The notes under the pieces are model-generated. The model worked only from the letters and a program-made list of their open reading frames with translations. It made no database searches and had not been told where the DNA came from. Positions 47,539 to 59,605 of a stretch of 64,000 bases of DNA are shown here, piece after piece. Where the stretch lies: contig CM070500.1 in NCBI GenBank assembly GCA_036346375.1, positions 83,556,437 to 83,620,436 of the forward strand, given 5' to 3'. How positions within the stretch are numbered: the first letter of the stretch is position 1; every line of letters begins with the position of its first letter. The position numbers were made by a program, and so were the translations under genes. This DNA comes from Guadua angustifolia. Its lineage: Eukaryota; Streptophyta; Magnoliopsida; Poales; Poaceae.

Positions 47539-49990
47539 TGTTACTTGCATGCATGAGTGCACGGCGGGTGGGTACGCAGGGTGAAGTCGGGTGCAGCTTG
47601 GGATCCGGTGAAACAATGAAAAGTTGGCCGCATGGACAGCATAACTTGCGGTGTCTCTGTAGTCTGTATGTATGTGTGTGCTCTGGTGTGCAGTCCTCTC
47701 CATCTAATTCTTCCTATTTCTGCTTGCAGCTGTGCATGTAGTACCACTGAATACTGATCATCAAATGTCTGAAAGAGGGTTGAAATCATTTCGATCTATG
47801 GTGGGTCGATGAATCGTATATAGCTGTATCCAGTTCCAGAACAAGATAGGAACAACTGCTTGCCCCCGTTTAACTTCTTGCAGAGTAGTAGTGCTGGTTC
47901 TTGGAAGGAGGCCCTGCTTTTCCTCGACAACTTGGGGCTGTTTGGATTGTTGCTCTAGTTTAGGTTACAAACCAAGCGGTAGCGAGAGCTTTGGCTAGCC
48001 AAAATTTGGTAGTACCAATTCATGGCCCACATGCCATAGAGTGGGATGGAGCAAAATTGCCAAGCCAAAATTTGGGCGAAGCATCCAGTTAGTGAAACTC
48101 TACCAGCTCGTATCGGCACCAAATGTCTTCTGAACAACTCTCACCGGTCACAAATAGTTGTCGTTTTGAACATAGGTACAATTAAACTTTTAAAACTTTA
48201 ACCATCAATATTTTTGTAAATATTTAAATTAGGTATATGAAAATTATATATGTAGATTTGTCTAGAAAAGTTTTTATAAACCGGAGGGAGTATTCAGATT
48301 CTTGAACGCATAACCTCTCAAGAAAACAAAATGAACTTCTTGAAGAACAAGCCCGGGGGTGCAACGACAACCACTGATCTCCCAAAAAAAAAGGAAGTTC
48401 ATACGAACAAGCAACGCACCTTCCAGTTGCAGGGGCCCAACAGATGCACTTCGAATTTTTCTAGTTTTAGGCCGACGGATATGGACTGCTTAGATTCTGT
48501 TGGGCCAGCCCATCTCACGGCCTTGGGTTTTCCTCATATGCTGTGCTTGACAGTCTGCCTCCCTCCGCTTCCAGAAATCACGATTTATGATGACATCTTA
48601 AGATCCGGAGTCTTCCGACATAAAAATATAGAAATTTAACATGTTCATCGACTTAGTGGTTTGGTGATAAAAGAAAATTGTTTATCTAGGATCTCCAATA
48701 TAGAAATTGCGTACTCGTGTACTTCAACATTGTATCATCGTTAACATAATGAAATTGCTAAAAATCTGTTGGCTATTTTTTTTTCTTTGATTTCATTCAC
48801 TTTTCTATACATCTTATCTGTATTTTAGATAGGTGATTTGATTCATTTATTTTCTATTAGGATTCACCGATTTCTTTTTCTTTGTCTAGCTTAGAAAAAT
48901 CATCATTTTTCTCTGCATAAAAAGTGGCATGTATTAAAAGAGAGAAAGATCTATAAGTAGCAGAGACACGAACAACGAATGCATTCCGCAACCATCAGTT
49001 CTCGGCACCATCCTTAGACAGTGTGCCCATCAACGCCAACGGCGGTATACCGGTCTGCTCATGCACCGTTGACAGTAGATGCAGACCATAGCCTCCTGGT
49101 CACCAACGAGCAGAAGGCCGATCCGCAGCGGTACACCGGCGGCATCCATTGGTGCGTGCCCAGAGTGTCGGACGTCTGGAACCAGATCGTCTTCACACAT
49201 AAAACGTATGCAGTCGTAGCAACGGGAAACAAACGAGGAACAACGAAATTGAGGAAATATTTTAGGGAATCGCTAAATTTGATAGATTTAACAAAAAGGA
49301 AATCAGTCGATTGTTATAGTAGACATTCTTTTAACATAAATCAGGATATTTTCTAAACAGAAAACGATTCGCAACCACCCGTTTGCTAAGCAGAAGCTGC
49401 AAACGCCAGGGGGAAAGATGAAGCCACGCAACCGGATGCCTTCTCCGCTGCTTTACTCCATTGGGCATCTGTGATCGAATCACAGGGCCTTGGATGATGG
49501 CATCGCCTGAGTCTAACCGAGCCGCAGCTGTGGTCTGCGTCGGCGAACCGTGGCACGCGCGGCGGCCTCAGATCGGCACGGTGATTCCGACACGATTCCC
49601 GCCGTGCGCCGCGCGTGGCGCCGTCGTCTCGGGCTTGTCCCCTTCGGCGGCGGGGCTCCCGTCTCCGCGCCTGCATCGAACGTCTGATGACGAAGTCCCA
49701 GAGGCGCCGACGTGTACAGAATTCCGAGTTCGCTGTATGTTTGCTAGCACCGATTCGATTCATATCTAGTAGTGCTATCTGTAGCTGTATTCCTAAAAAA
49801 GGTAGGACGTCCACATAAAAGTTTAGTTTCCAACAATATATATTATATAACATAAAAGCGATACTATTAAAATCGTATTTTAAAAAAAATTATTACGAAT
49901 GCCTTATATTTTTCTGTAGAGAGCAGAGATGGAGGCAACTCCCGAACAGAGATACAGTGAGCACTCTGCCCCCTACTGATACCATGGATG
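47539..49990. other. Intergenic, with MITE fragments and unassigned frames
   Basis: A Stowaway-like right end 'ccggagggag' followed by TA is at 48281-48292; the left end is lost. 'ggggctgtttggattg' at 47935 resembles a Tourist-type end. A 111-codon frame (49021-49356) and a GC-rich block (49400-49740, frames on both strands) look like gene fragments but match no family I know. None is called as a gene. Confidence 0.4.
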
Positions 49991-49998
49991 CCGCCAGT

Positions 49999-50881
49999 CA
50001 GGGCCGTCGATTGCCAAGTGCCATCTAGGCACCGGCACAGGGCCTCCAAAGTTACTAGGGCCCTCAAATCAGATTTCAAGGCCAATAGCAACGCCCGCAG
50101 TCTGGTCCACCTTGATTAGTTTATTTGCTCGCATAGTCATTTAGGATCAATTATTTTATACTTATTGTTGATCAAGCTATAGCTTCACTTACCAGGAGAT
50201 TTGAACAATATCAGGGGTATGAAAAAACTTTTGGTTTTTTATTTACTTCAGATAGGCTGCGATCCTTGGATGATAAGGGTTTGATGACTGTTTATGTTAA
50301 TCTTGAGGATGCACTTAAGAGTGGAGAACACAAAGATATTGATGGGCAGGAATTGTTTGGGGGGTTAATTTTCATCCAAGATTTATTCAAGGAATCTATA
50401 GGTCCTCTTGATATTCTGAAGTTTTTAAAAAAGCGTTCCTTTTATCCTAATGCTATTATTGTATATAGAATTTTGTTAACCATTCCGGTTACTGTTGCAT
50501 CTGCGGAAAGGAGCTTTTCTAAACTCAAGTTATTGAAGTCCTACTTGCATTCTACTATGACACAAGAAAGACTCAATGGGTTGGCAATGATAGCACTTGA
50601 AAATGGTGTTTTCGAGAAAATTAATTATGAAGATATAGTTGAAGATTTTATTTCAAAAAATACTAGGCGGATGATGCTTTTTAGTAGAACATGAGGTCAG
50701 TACTATCTTCACTCTTTTATCATTGATATTTGATATGTTCCTAAATTTTGTAAGAAAAAGCACATATTAAAGTTATATAATTATCTGAAAGTATGCTTTA
50801 TTAGTACACATGAATTATTCAAATTTTAAAACCTCAAATTACGTTTCGCTCCGAGGCCTTAAATTTCTGAAGATGGCGCTG
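49999..50881 (+). mobile_element. hAT element deletion derivative, 883 bp
   Basis: The left end cagggccgtc and right end gatggcgctg are imperfect inverted repeats (CAGsGCCrTC). The 8-bp sequence CCGCCAGT flanks both sides (49991-49998 and 50882-50889), the hallmark of hAT insertion. The interior keeps only the transposase C-terminal part, so an internal deletion removed the catalytic core. Confidence 0.9.
50164..50694 (+). pseudogene. hAT transposase C-terminal dimerisation fragment
   Basis: An open frame of about 176 codons with no stop, from IVDQAIASLTRRFEQYQGY through TFGFLFTSDRL to RRMMLFSRT-stop. The block VTVASAERSFSKLKLLKSYL and TMTQERLNGLAMIALE is the hAT C-terminal dimerisation domain (Pfam PF05699), of the type seen in TTF-type zinc finger proteins. 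The N-terminal zinc finger and the catalytic DDE region are absent, so it cannot transpose alone. It fills most of the 883-bp element. Whether it is translated is unknown; no start codon is obvious before 50269. Confidence 0.88.
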
Positions 50882-51143
50882 CCGCCAGTTCCAATCTCCT
50901 CCTAGGCAAACTCTTGTCGACGGTCGACGTTACAGGTGACCGTAGTTAAGCTAGTCTAGACTTCTAAACTTTTTTAGCTTTGCCACTAAGAGAGAGCGGC
51001 ACTATTAATCCATGATAGTATCCTGTAAAGCATTCATCCCACAGGAGCACGTTTTGATGTTATCGCAGTGTCTGTAAATGACGGCTGTTATTTTTGGATG
51101 TCAGTGAGCGAGCCAGAAGGAGATGAAATGATAATAAATAATA

Positions 51144-51426
51144 CTTGGTTCGTTTATTTTTATAAAACTTATTTTTTTAATAGCCTTATTCGTAATTATA
51201 AGATTTGTATATAGATTTAATGAGACCTTTACTTCTATAACCTTATTTATTCTCTCTTAATCATATGCATTTATTTATTAACACCTACATAAAGTATATC
51301 TTTTATCTTTCAAGACAATTAAGTTGGAACATCTGAGTCATTTTCTCTTATAACTTTCTTAATTTCAATACAATCTTAATTTTTATGTAAAATCAAAATA
51401 TACCTTATAAAAATAAACCGAGAGAG
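51144..51426. mobile_element. Stowaway-like (Tc1/mariner) MITE
   Basis: 283 bp with inverted ends: 'cttggttcgtttatttttat' on the left and 'ttataaaaataaaccgagag' on the right. TA flanks both ends (51142-51143 and 51427-51428). AT-rich and non-coding. Confidence 0.85.
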
Positions 51427-51428
51427 TA

Positions 51429-53913
51429 ATGAAATAAATGTTCGCCCTAGGCCAAAGGGCCAAAAATCCCGATTATGCAGATGCAATGGATCGATCGCCG
51501 ACAGACAGTATTCGAAGGGCCCACACTCGACGTCTCATGATTTTCTGAGTATGTGTCACTAGTACGATTGATTGAGAAATTTTCACTTTTTTAATCCTCC
51601 TTCGAACCTTTTTTTTCTTAAAAAAAATATAGCCTTCATTCGTCCAAGGAGTCAGCTTCCACACGCTCCAGAGCTCCCCTTCTGCCGCACGAGTCAACCC
51701 TGTTAATTAATCAATAGTTTAACCTTATTTTCTTAATTAAATTACTAATTAATCAAATTCACAATTATTCTTTCTATGGCGGCCCACCGCGGAATGTGCC
51801 TCTGATTGTCTCTATGGCACTTAAGCTGTGTCTACCGATTCCTTCCACATTATCCCAAGTGTGGTACCTGCCTTCGAGGAAGCTGCCGAGCTTGTCTGGC
51901 GCGGTAGGTGAGTCATGTTCCCTGTCGCGTCTTCTAAACTCATTAAAAAGGTTAATTTTGTAAATTTGAACGAAATAAAGCTAATTTATTAAAACCGAAT
52001 TTTATAAGAGCTAGAAAAGCAAGGGCTTCATCTATGGACGGCTGTTCGGTCTGCGAATTGCATAATGAAATTCATTTTCTTCCCCAAGAGCCTGGTCACG
52101 CCGATGTGTTGATTTGTCAAGCATACCGACCGTTCTGGCTATATGCTGATATTCGGTGAACTAGGATTATTCTTCTACGACTACAAGCCGAGTCACCCCA
52201 CGATGACGACACGGCATGATCGAGCCGTGCGTTCATGTTAAACCTCGTTGATGTTGACGTTTTTTTGGGTGGGGGGCAATAATCTGCAGCTATCCATGAA
52301 TAATCCCCTTGCAGCTATCTATGAATAATCCCCTCTGTCATGCAACGCATATCTCAAGTGTTTATCCAGACTGAATGGCCTCGAAGTGTCAAACCGGTTT
52401 ACAGTTCTTTTTTTTTTAAAAAAAAAAAGGGTCCAGAGGTCCAACTTTCTCTTGTAGAAAAAGTTCTGTGCCTCATTTTTTTAAATCCATATTTGAAGTA
52501 CTCCACTTAGGATCTTCCAACGGCACATCTTTTTATCGCAGTAGCTAAGAACATATACTGGAGATCGCGTATTGCTTTGTATGATGGCACCTAGCTAGTA
52601 AAACTGTAAAACCGAGTCATACGGATACAAGTCCACTCTTTGAAAGATACACAAGTCAACTCTATGAAAGCCACAAGCATTCCCTTGTTTTTTATCCATC
52701 TTTACATATCTGCATTTAGTTTATATGATCGTGATACAATTGAGATAGTTACATTCACTAACAAGATCGATCATGCTTTGTTAATTAGCCCTTCAGTTAG
52801 TGGCAAGTACAGTACTTTCACTTGATTGATTCAATTAATGGCGACGAGGCTTTTTAGCTTAGGGCCCGCCACCTTCCTGCGTGCTTGGTGTTTGCGGACG
52901 TCCCTGTATTATTTTTTACTATAGCAGTGGACATGTTGGGAAACACATTGTCCATCAACTATTACCGTAGTAGTAGAAAATTCTTAACTTTAAAAATTTA
53001 TGAAGCTAGAGCTATAGGTACATTAAGAGTATTTAGGTGGATCATCTTGTTTACATTTTAAGCTAAAAATATAAACTTAATTTATTTTATTTTAGCCTAC
53101 AAATTTTAGATCTAAGGTGGAGTTGAGATCTAGAAGCTCCACCAAACAAGACCTAAGTAACCTCTTGTAGCAGTATGTTGCTACTCTTTGGCGTCACGCT
53201 CACGCATGGCTTTGTGAAGACTACTTCTCTTTCCTCTGGAAGATTACTTTTTGCAGGCTCATGCGTGACTTTTTTTCAAAAAAAAAATTGTCCCTTCCAA
53301 ATATAACTGTAAAAATAGTCTTATCCTTGACCGTGGAAGTATCGACAAACGACCCCGACCGCGGAAGTACCGACATACGATATTTATCACCTGCTACGCT
53401 CCCGCACTGTAAAAATTTCGATGGCTTGCTAAGATCTAGGAGCTTGGTGGGTCCTTCTATGGTGCAAGAGCGCAACAAGTAATACGTGTCGCTTGTTGGT
53501 GCTTCACGGTTAGATATGTGGCTATTTTTGCAATTTAATTCAAAAGGAGACTAGATTTGTAAAAAAAAAGTTTGCTATGTAGTAATGCCATCGGTAAAAG
53601 AAAAAAAAGAAAATGTTTATGTAAACACCTGTAGACATAACTTTGATCATTAATTTATATTGAAATAGATTTGTAAAATCTAATAAAATTGTACTTTTAT
53701 AAGAGTTCTTTTCAAAACAATCTATACATATCATTTTTCATGTATTCAATTTAAATATTGAGAAAGATACCAGCATGACTATCTGTATTTTTTCAAAGGT
53801 ATTTATATTTATTATTATTTAAAAGTTGCACAAATACTAAAGCATTAATGAATGACAAATGATGATTACTTCTTTTTTTTTGCTTTAAAATTTGTATAAC
53901 TTATATATACTCA
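51429..53913. other. Intergenic, no gene
   Basis: AT-rich sequence with homopolymer runs (52413-52430, 53275-53290). A duplicated phrase 'gcagctatc..tgaataatcc' is at 52288-52332. Frames of 60-85 codons have no recognisable similarity. Confidence 0.45.
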
Positions 53914-53921
53914 CAGAGCGA

Positions 53922-56900
53922 TATAGAGAGGGCCAACCCGTTTGGGCCCGACTAATAAACGGGATGTGCTGTATCGGCCCACGAGCCGTGGTGGCGGCCC
54001 AAGTATAGCCATAAGGCTAATGGACTCTTGCGTCTTAAGCATGGGTAAACAGCTAGGTCGACCCATTAGCGCTAAAAAAAATCAGAAAATCAGAAAAAGT
54101 TAAGAAAGGTATGAAAATGTAGAAAAATGGGAAAAATAGAATAATTATAAAAACTCAAATGATGTAGAAAAAACTTTTTAAATATATATAAATTAAGAAA
54201 AAGCTAAAATATGAGATAAATTATAAAACTAAACAAATAATTGGAATTAAATAATGGGTTTTATTGATGTTTGGTTGTCTTGTTAAAATTTTTGCCATGT
54301 AAAAACTCAACACGAGAAAACCTTGGTAAAGAAAATAGAGTACATCCTATAGGTCAGTGATACAGGGAAAAAGTGAAGATTACAATTATTCTTCCTCATT
54401 ATCTAGATAAAGATTTTTGAACGTCTCCGCCAGCTCATCATTTTCTGCAATATGTTGAGCTCGTTGATCAGCTTGTTCCCAATCTTTCACAGTGAGAAAT
54501 ATTTTCACCATCTCATTTGTCATATTTGTTCTTCTCTTCTCAATTATTCTTTAGAATAGGTGAAAGCAGACTCTATAGAAACCGTAGAGACAGGAACTGT
54601 TAACATATCCCGTACTAATATAGAAAGCACGGATATGTTATCTTGTGCTCGTGCCACCACTACAAAATGCCAAAGTCCTCTTGCTGCTCTTGGTAATTGA
54701 CAGTGTCGTTGTTGAGATAAGCAGCTAGCTCCCTACCACTTGATGTGTCCGCACTTGTCGTTGTTGTAGTCGAATTTCTTGAAGAAGAGCCACCTATACT
54801 CCATATATTTCCCCACATAGTTTTCTTCTTACTTGTTGTGGGTGTTGGTGGAGGTCGCTGCATGCGAACTCCAGTAAATTCCCAGTCATATTTATCATAA
54901 ACTTGAGATAAGTTAATGCTAATATTTGAAAAATAACTAGAATAATCAGTACATACCGCATCACCTACAAGTGAGAACATTAGAGAATCCTCGAACTTTA
55001 GCTCTAGCATGTAAAATAAATGCAAATGTATATAACATAGGAATTTTTTGTCAATATTTTAAAATTTTAGTTTTCATAACATAAACAACTCCACGCAAGT
55101 TATTATCATTTTCATGGCTCTTTAAGTGGGTGGCAATTTCTAAACTATGATGCACAAGTAAAGAAGAAGTTATGTAATAAACTCCAGATAAAGCAATAGT
55201 GGATTCAAAAAAGTTAAAAAAATGACAGCAAGTATTTAGCAATATACTAATATTACTCTGTAAGTAGCAGTTAACCATTCCGTGTACAACAGTGCGTGTT
55301 AATAAAAATAGAAAATGTGCTCTCATATGGTATGAGAGTCTTATGCAAAGTAAGTAGAGTTCCATGCATATCTAAACCAAACTTACACGGATACACATTC
55401 ATTCCAACACAATAAGTCTTATATGCTGCTACTCGTTGATTATAATTATTTAAGAAAGATATTGCAGTGCAAGCAGGTTCAAGATTCTGATCTAACCTCT
55501 TCAAACCAGATTTAACTATAAGATTAATAATCTGGCAGGCACAACGCTGATGTAATAAGAAAGATTCAGCATATGAATTGAAAAGCGGAGTAAGAATGTT
55601 TATAGTAGAAGTATTTACAGAAGTATTATCTAATGTTATTGCAAAAATCTTATCACTAAGGCCAAAATCTTCCACAACTTTTGCAATACAATCCACAATA
55701 TTTTCACCGGTATGTGCTACGTCAATTAATTTGAATTCTATAATTTTCTTTTCTAGTTATCATTCATTGTATACATAATGAACAACTACACTAAGGAAAT
55801 CATCTTTAGCTCTACCACTCCATATATCAGATATCAAAGACACAGAAAAAATATAGATACTAAATTTTGTTTTTAGTTTATTGCGATAATTATTATAATA
55901 TTTAATCAAATATCTAGTTATTGTCTGTCTAGAAACTGCAGAAAAATTAGGATTATGAGTGGTCCTAATATAGTTTTCAAACGCAACTGACTCACCAAAG
56001 TTTAAAGGAAGATCTTGAGAAGCGATTAAACGATAAAGAGATTCACGAGCTACCTCTGGATTGTAGTTCCACTTACGTACCGTACCATCAGAGTTGTACT
56101 ACAGCTGCGCTGTCTCAAAGACATTCCCATTTTTTCTACAACTTTCAGCATGCTTCTTCAAGTGTCCCATTCCAACTGAAGATTTCACAGTTAATTTGTA
56201 CTTACAATATTTACAAATAACATATCTGCTTTGGATGCCGTCTAATGTCTCAAAAATCTGCTCGAAATCTTTCCAGACTCCCGATGTACTGCGTCTTGAT
56301 CTTTTCGTTCCGGTGCTTACCGACGCAGTAGCACTTGTAGAGTCTGTGGATGGCACAACTTCTGCAGCTTCTTGTGCTTCATAGAATGCAAGAAGCTCCT
56401 CAGATGAAATCCCGAAATCAGAAATTGGGATAGACGGAAAATCCCCGTGCTTCACAAAGCAAACAGCAAGAAATAATTATGCCATTAGTACTAAATATAA
56501 TTTAAAATACTAACAAAATAAAAAATTAAATCACAATTATTACCTTGATTTCTTAACAGAAACTGGAAGCCGAATTTCAGACTTTTGGCAAAACTATTTT
56601 CAATTTCGCCAAATTACCACCAAGAGCAAAAGAATTTTTCACAAGAGAATGAATAGAAAAGAATGCAAGATTACTAGTGTGAAAATAAAGGGGGTAGCCA
56701 CCTATTTATAGGAAAAAATTCGGGATTTTTTGGAATTTTGTAAACCTCCAATAACTATAAAACAACTATTTTTCAAACTAAACAGGTTGAACAAGCCGTG
56801 CCCGGCTAAACAGGTCGTGCCTACCTCTAATCGTACCAGACCGCATTAGGGCATGCCGTGCTGGCTCACCGTGCCGCGGTGCCGGTCCAAGCATGACATA

Positions 56901-56979
56901 GTCGAGTGGACCGTGCCATACTCATACCAGACCAATAGTGTCGTGCCTCAGACCGGCCCGTTTAGCCCGACCGTTTGGA
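53922..56979 (-). mobile_element. hAT element, 3.06 kb, with decayed transposase
   Basis: Flanked by CAGAGCGA on both sides (53914-53921 and 56980-56987), an 8-bp target duplication. Ends are TATAGAGAGGGCC on the left and CCGACCGTTTGGA on the right; inverted similarity at the ends is weak, though both ends contain 'cccgtttgggcccg'-like or 'ggcccgtttagcccg' blocks. The length fits an autonomous hAT. The transposase runs on the minus strand inside. Confidence 0.78.
54400..56455 (-). pseudogene. hAT (RICESLEEPER-type) transposase, BED zinc finger, degenerate
   Basis: Read from 56455 leftwards. Acidic N-terminus GDFPSIPISDFGISSEELLA, then a BED-type zinc finger (GVWKDFEQI, VICKYCKYKL, GHLKKHAESC). 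A stop (TAG) follows TAQL near 56099. Next comes YLIKYYNNY, then SDIWSG with the first catalytic Asp, and HYVYNE, where relatives continue with Trp-Gln but two stops (TGA, TAA) stand. Further on: ITLDNTSVN with the second Asp, RCACQIINLIVKSGL (His to Gln in the usual CACH), KFGLDM and STIALSGVYYITSSLLVHH. The part TDYSSYFSNISINLSQVYDK and WWHEHKITYP then lead into the dimerisation domain, which is full of stops by 54500. Not functional; the start codon was not identified. Confidence 0.87.
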
Positions 56980-57104
56980 CAGAGCGAAACAAAGCACTAC
57001 CTGTATTTCTTTAGCATCAGTTCAAGTAGACGCGTCGAGCCCAGTCTTTTTGTTCTAGCATAGCACCAATATCTCCGATTTCTTCGAATCATCTTCATCT
57101 CCTC

Positions 57105-57357
57105 CAGGGGCGAAGTTACAGCCAAGCGTCGGTGTCAGTTGACACCGATGACTTTCTGCTAGCCCATTATACCCATATGCTAAATATTAGCTCTGACACC
57201 GGTAAATAACAAGGCTAACCCCATAATTTGGCGGCATCGCAAGAAAGACCCAAGAGCCAGCATTCACCACCCATTTCAAAGCGTCAACATCTTAGAGTCC
57301 ACGTACCACAAGGTTGCGACCTGACCCCGACGGCAATATTTCCTGGCTTCGCCCCTG
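57105..57357. mobile_element. hAT-type MITE, 253 bp
   Basis: Ends caggggcgaagtta and ggcttcgcccctg form inverted repeats. ATCTCCTC flanks both sides (57097-57104 and 57358-57365). The interior has no coding sequence and includes 'gtcagttgacac'. Confidence 0.88.
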
Positions 57358-57365
57358 ATCTCCTC

Positions 57366-59205
57366 CCTAAACTTCGGTTTTCTTTCAGCATCGGAGGAGA
57401 CGGTGCCTGGCGTGCCTCCCAATTACCAAACTCGTGCACGCAGCAGAGCAGAACTAAAACAAGCACGTGGGAACTCTTGCAATGGTTTGGCTTAAGTAGA
57501 GCTCATGCTTAACCAAGTCCTGCGTGCTACAACCCTTAAAGCCAGAAGAATAGGCGCGTGGTGGAGGTGTCCGTGTCATCAATTTTACGGAAAGACCTTT
57601 CGTGAATTCCAAAAATCTTATTCTCATTCGCCGTTTATGCAAAAAGACAAATAGAGAATTCTAAAATTATGATTATTTTAGTTTTCCTTAGATTATTTAG
57701 GTTTGTCAAACGAAAAATAACATCTGTCATGGAGAATGGTTTTAGTATCTAAACACTATATCAAAATTTACCTAATTGCTGCTTAAAACACAAAAAGCAA
57801 GGACTAAAGTAGAAGGAAAAAAGAAAGTTGAAGTGCCCCCCCTGTGGACCGCCAGAGAGGCCCACCCGACTCCCACGCCCATTCCCATGCCCGAGCGAGA
57901 TACATCCATCCTTGTCGATGCATCACGCATTGACGAGTGGCCCCCAGGGCAACGCTTCCTTTTCCCAGCTGACGAAGCGATAAGTCGAAGTTGCTTTTGT
58001 GGGCTTGTGGCCCTATCGCTTTCTTTCTTTTTTTTATAAATTTGATCTGTGTCTAAATGAAATTTCAAAAAATAATCTTATTTCTAATCATGCAAACAGC
58101 AACAGACGATACTGCCGTGTTCCTCTAGCTCAACAAATAGTTGGGACCAAAGCAACAACGTATAGGAAAGACGGAACCACCACGAGAGCCATACGCTAGA
58201 CTCGATAAGACCTACCTAGTGCCCATGCTCGGCAGTACGTCTCCTGCAGGAATGGATACCACGATACCCCATTCCGCCAAGTTCGGTAGGTATTTGTTGT
58301 GTGGTACCCGAGCTTGGTAGAAGGGCATTCGTGTTATTGATTATCTTCTATGGTAGAGAAACGTGGTAGATGGCATCTATTGTTTATCGATGTTTCTGTG
58401 GTGAAGAAGAAGGCTAGATTTACGATCTTGTTTGAAAGAAAAAAAAGAGTGAAGTGGGCCACAGATCCACGGGCTTCTGAGAAAATATCCTTTCCTCCGC
58501 TGCCATTGGCTCGCTGCGGCCGCGCGGCGCCACCACTCCCACCCACTTCCCGGAGGAGGGAAAGCGAAGACGAACCCTGATCGCCCCCGAAACAGGCCAC
58601 GCAGCGCGCGGTTTTGCCAACGAGCGCACCACCACGGGGCCAGGGCAGGGCGGCGCGCGCTTCGCATCGCACCGTATGCCATTGCCGCCGCCACCATGTG
58701 GCTCTGAGATAGTTCGTGTGGCGGGGCGGGGATAGTTTGCTTCGTGTCTCCTCGCGATCGCCGTGCCGTGGGATGGACGACGACCACGCGGAGGTGTTCC
58801 CGGCCACCGATTTGTACCGGCGTTCTAGTAGAGGCTGGGTGTTTCGATATAACTCGCCGCGATTTCGGGCATCCGGAGGGCCTTTTTCGCAAATCGGGTG
58901 ACGGGGCGCCGATTCTTCACGCCATGATACTACCTATGTTGTCTTTCGGTGCGTGTCGTGTCGTGTAGTAGCACCCTTGTCTGCTGAATTTTCTTCGCAA
59001 AGATGACCGCTAGCTGCACGTACACAACAGCTTCACTCCAGTACGAGCTGGAAAGCGATCTTGCCAACACTTGTCCTTTGGGTAACTTGTAAAAACATCT
59101 GAGGTTCCAAGACAGTTAACCTCCACCTTCAGTAACTAGGAGTGCTACTGTTATTTTCTTTTTAGCTGTGTGCCAACCGCCGAGCGATATGGCTCCAGCC
59201 AGCTC
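57366..59205. other. Intergenic, GC-rich island, no gene called
   Basis: The part at 58480-58900 is strongly GC-rich and gives long overlapping frames on both strands (up to 171 codons). Amino-acid composition differs by frame and none shows a family motif, so these are composition artefacts or an unknown gene's edge. CACGAGAGCC and 'ccccgataccccattcc'-like words near 58150-58320 are unremarkable. Confidence 0.4.
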
Positions 59206-59209
59206 ACGC

Positions 59210-59605
59210 TTGGGCCGTAAACGAGCACGAGCACGGTAAAACTAACGAGCACGAGTACGGTAAAACTTGAGCTAAGCTTGATCTGAGTTTGAGTTAGGGT
59301 CCAAAAGTCCGAGACTTAATTTAGATTTTAGCTCGGTTCAATTTAAACTCAAGTAAGCTCAATAAGCTTAATAACAAGTTCGACCAAACTCGATTTGAGT
59401 AAACTCAGTAACAAACTCGAATAAACTCGGCTCAAGAATATTTGGTTTAAATTTTAGTAGTCTCGCGAGCTATTCGAGCTCGGCTCGATTAAGCTCGCGA
59501 GCTCGAAATCGAGTTCAAGTTCAGCTAATTTTGAACTTCATCCGAACCTCTCGCGAGCCGTATTCGAATAGCCAACGAGTCTCGAGTTTTTTAACAGCTC
59601 TAACA
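59210..59605. repeat. Degenerate repeat rich in 'gagctcg' words
   Basis: Many short inverted words (gagctcg, ctcgcgagc, cgagctcgg, aactcgag) over about 400 bases. This type of sequence occurs in non-autonomous hAT-like repeats of many plants. I could not find clear terminal repeats or target duplications, so the limits and class are uncertain. Confidence 0.45.

Noticed and set aside
49386..49853. Arg-rich 155-codon minus-strand frame and a 102-codon plus-strand frame
   Set aside because: GC-rich overlapping frames with no recognised motif; possibly a gene remnant, but not supportable.
58334..58892. Overlapping frames of 157 and 171 codons on the minus strand
   Set aside because: They lie in a GC-rich island where stops are rare on both strands, and no frame shows a family motif or coherent start and splice context.
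59215..59605. Possible hAT element from 'gagctcg'-rich sequence
   Set aside because: No 8-bp flanking copies or matching ends were found, so it is kept only as a repeat.
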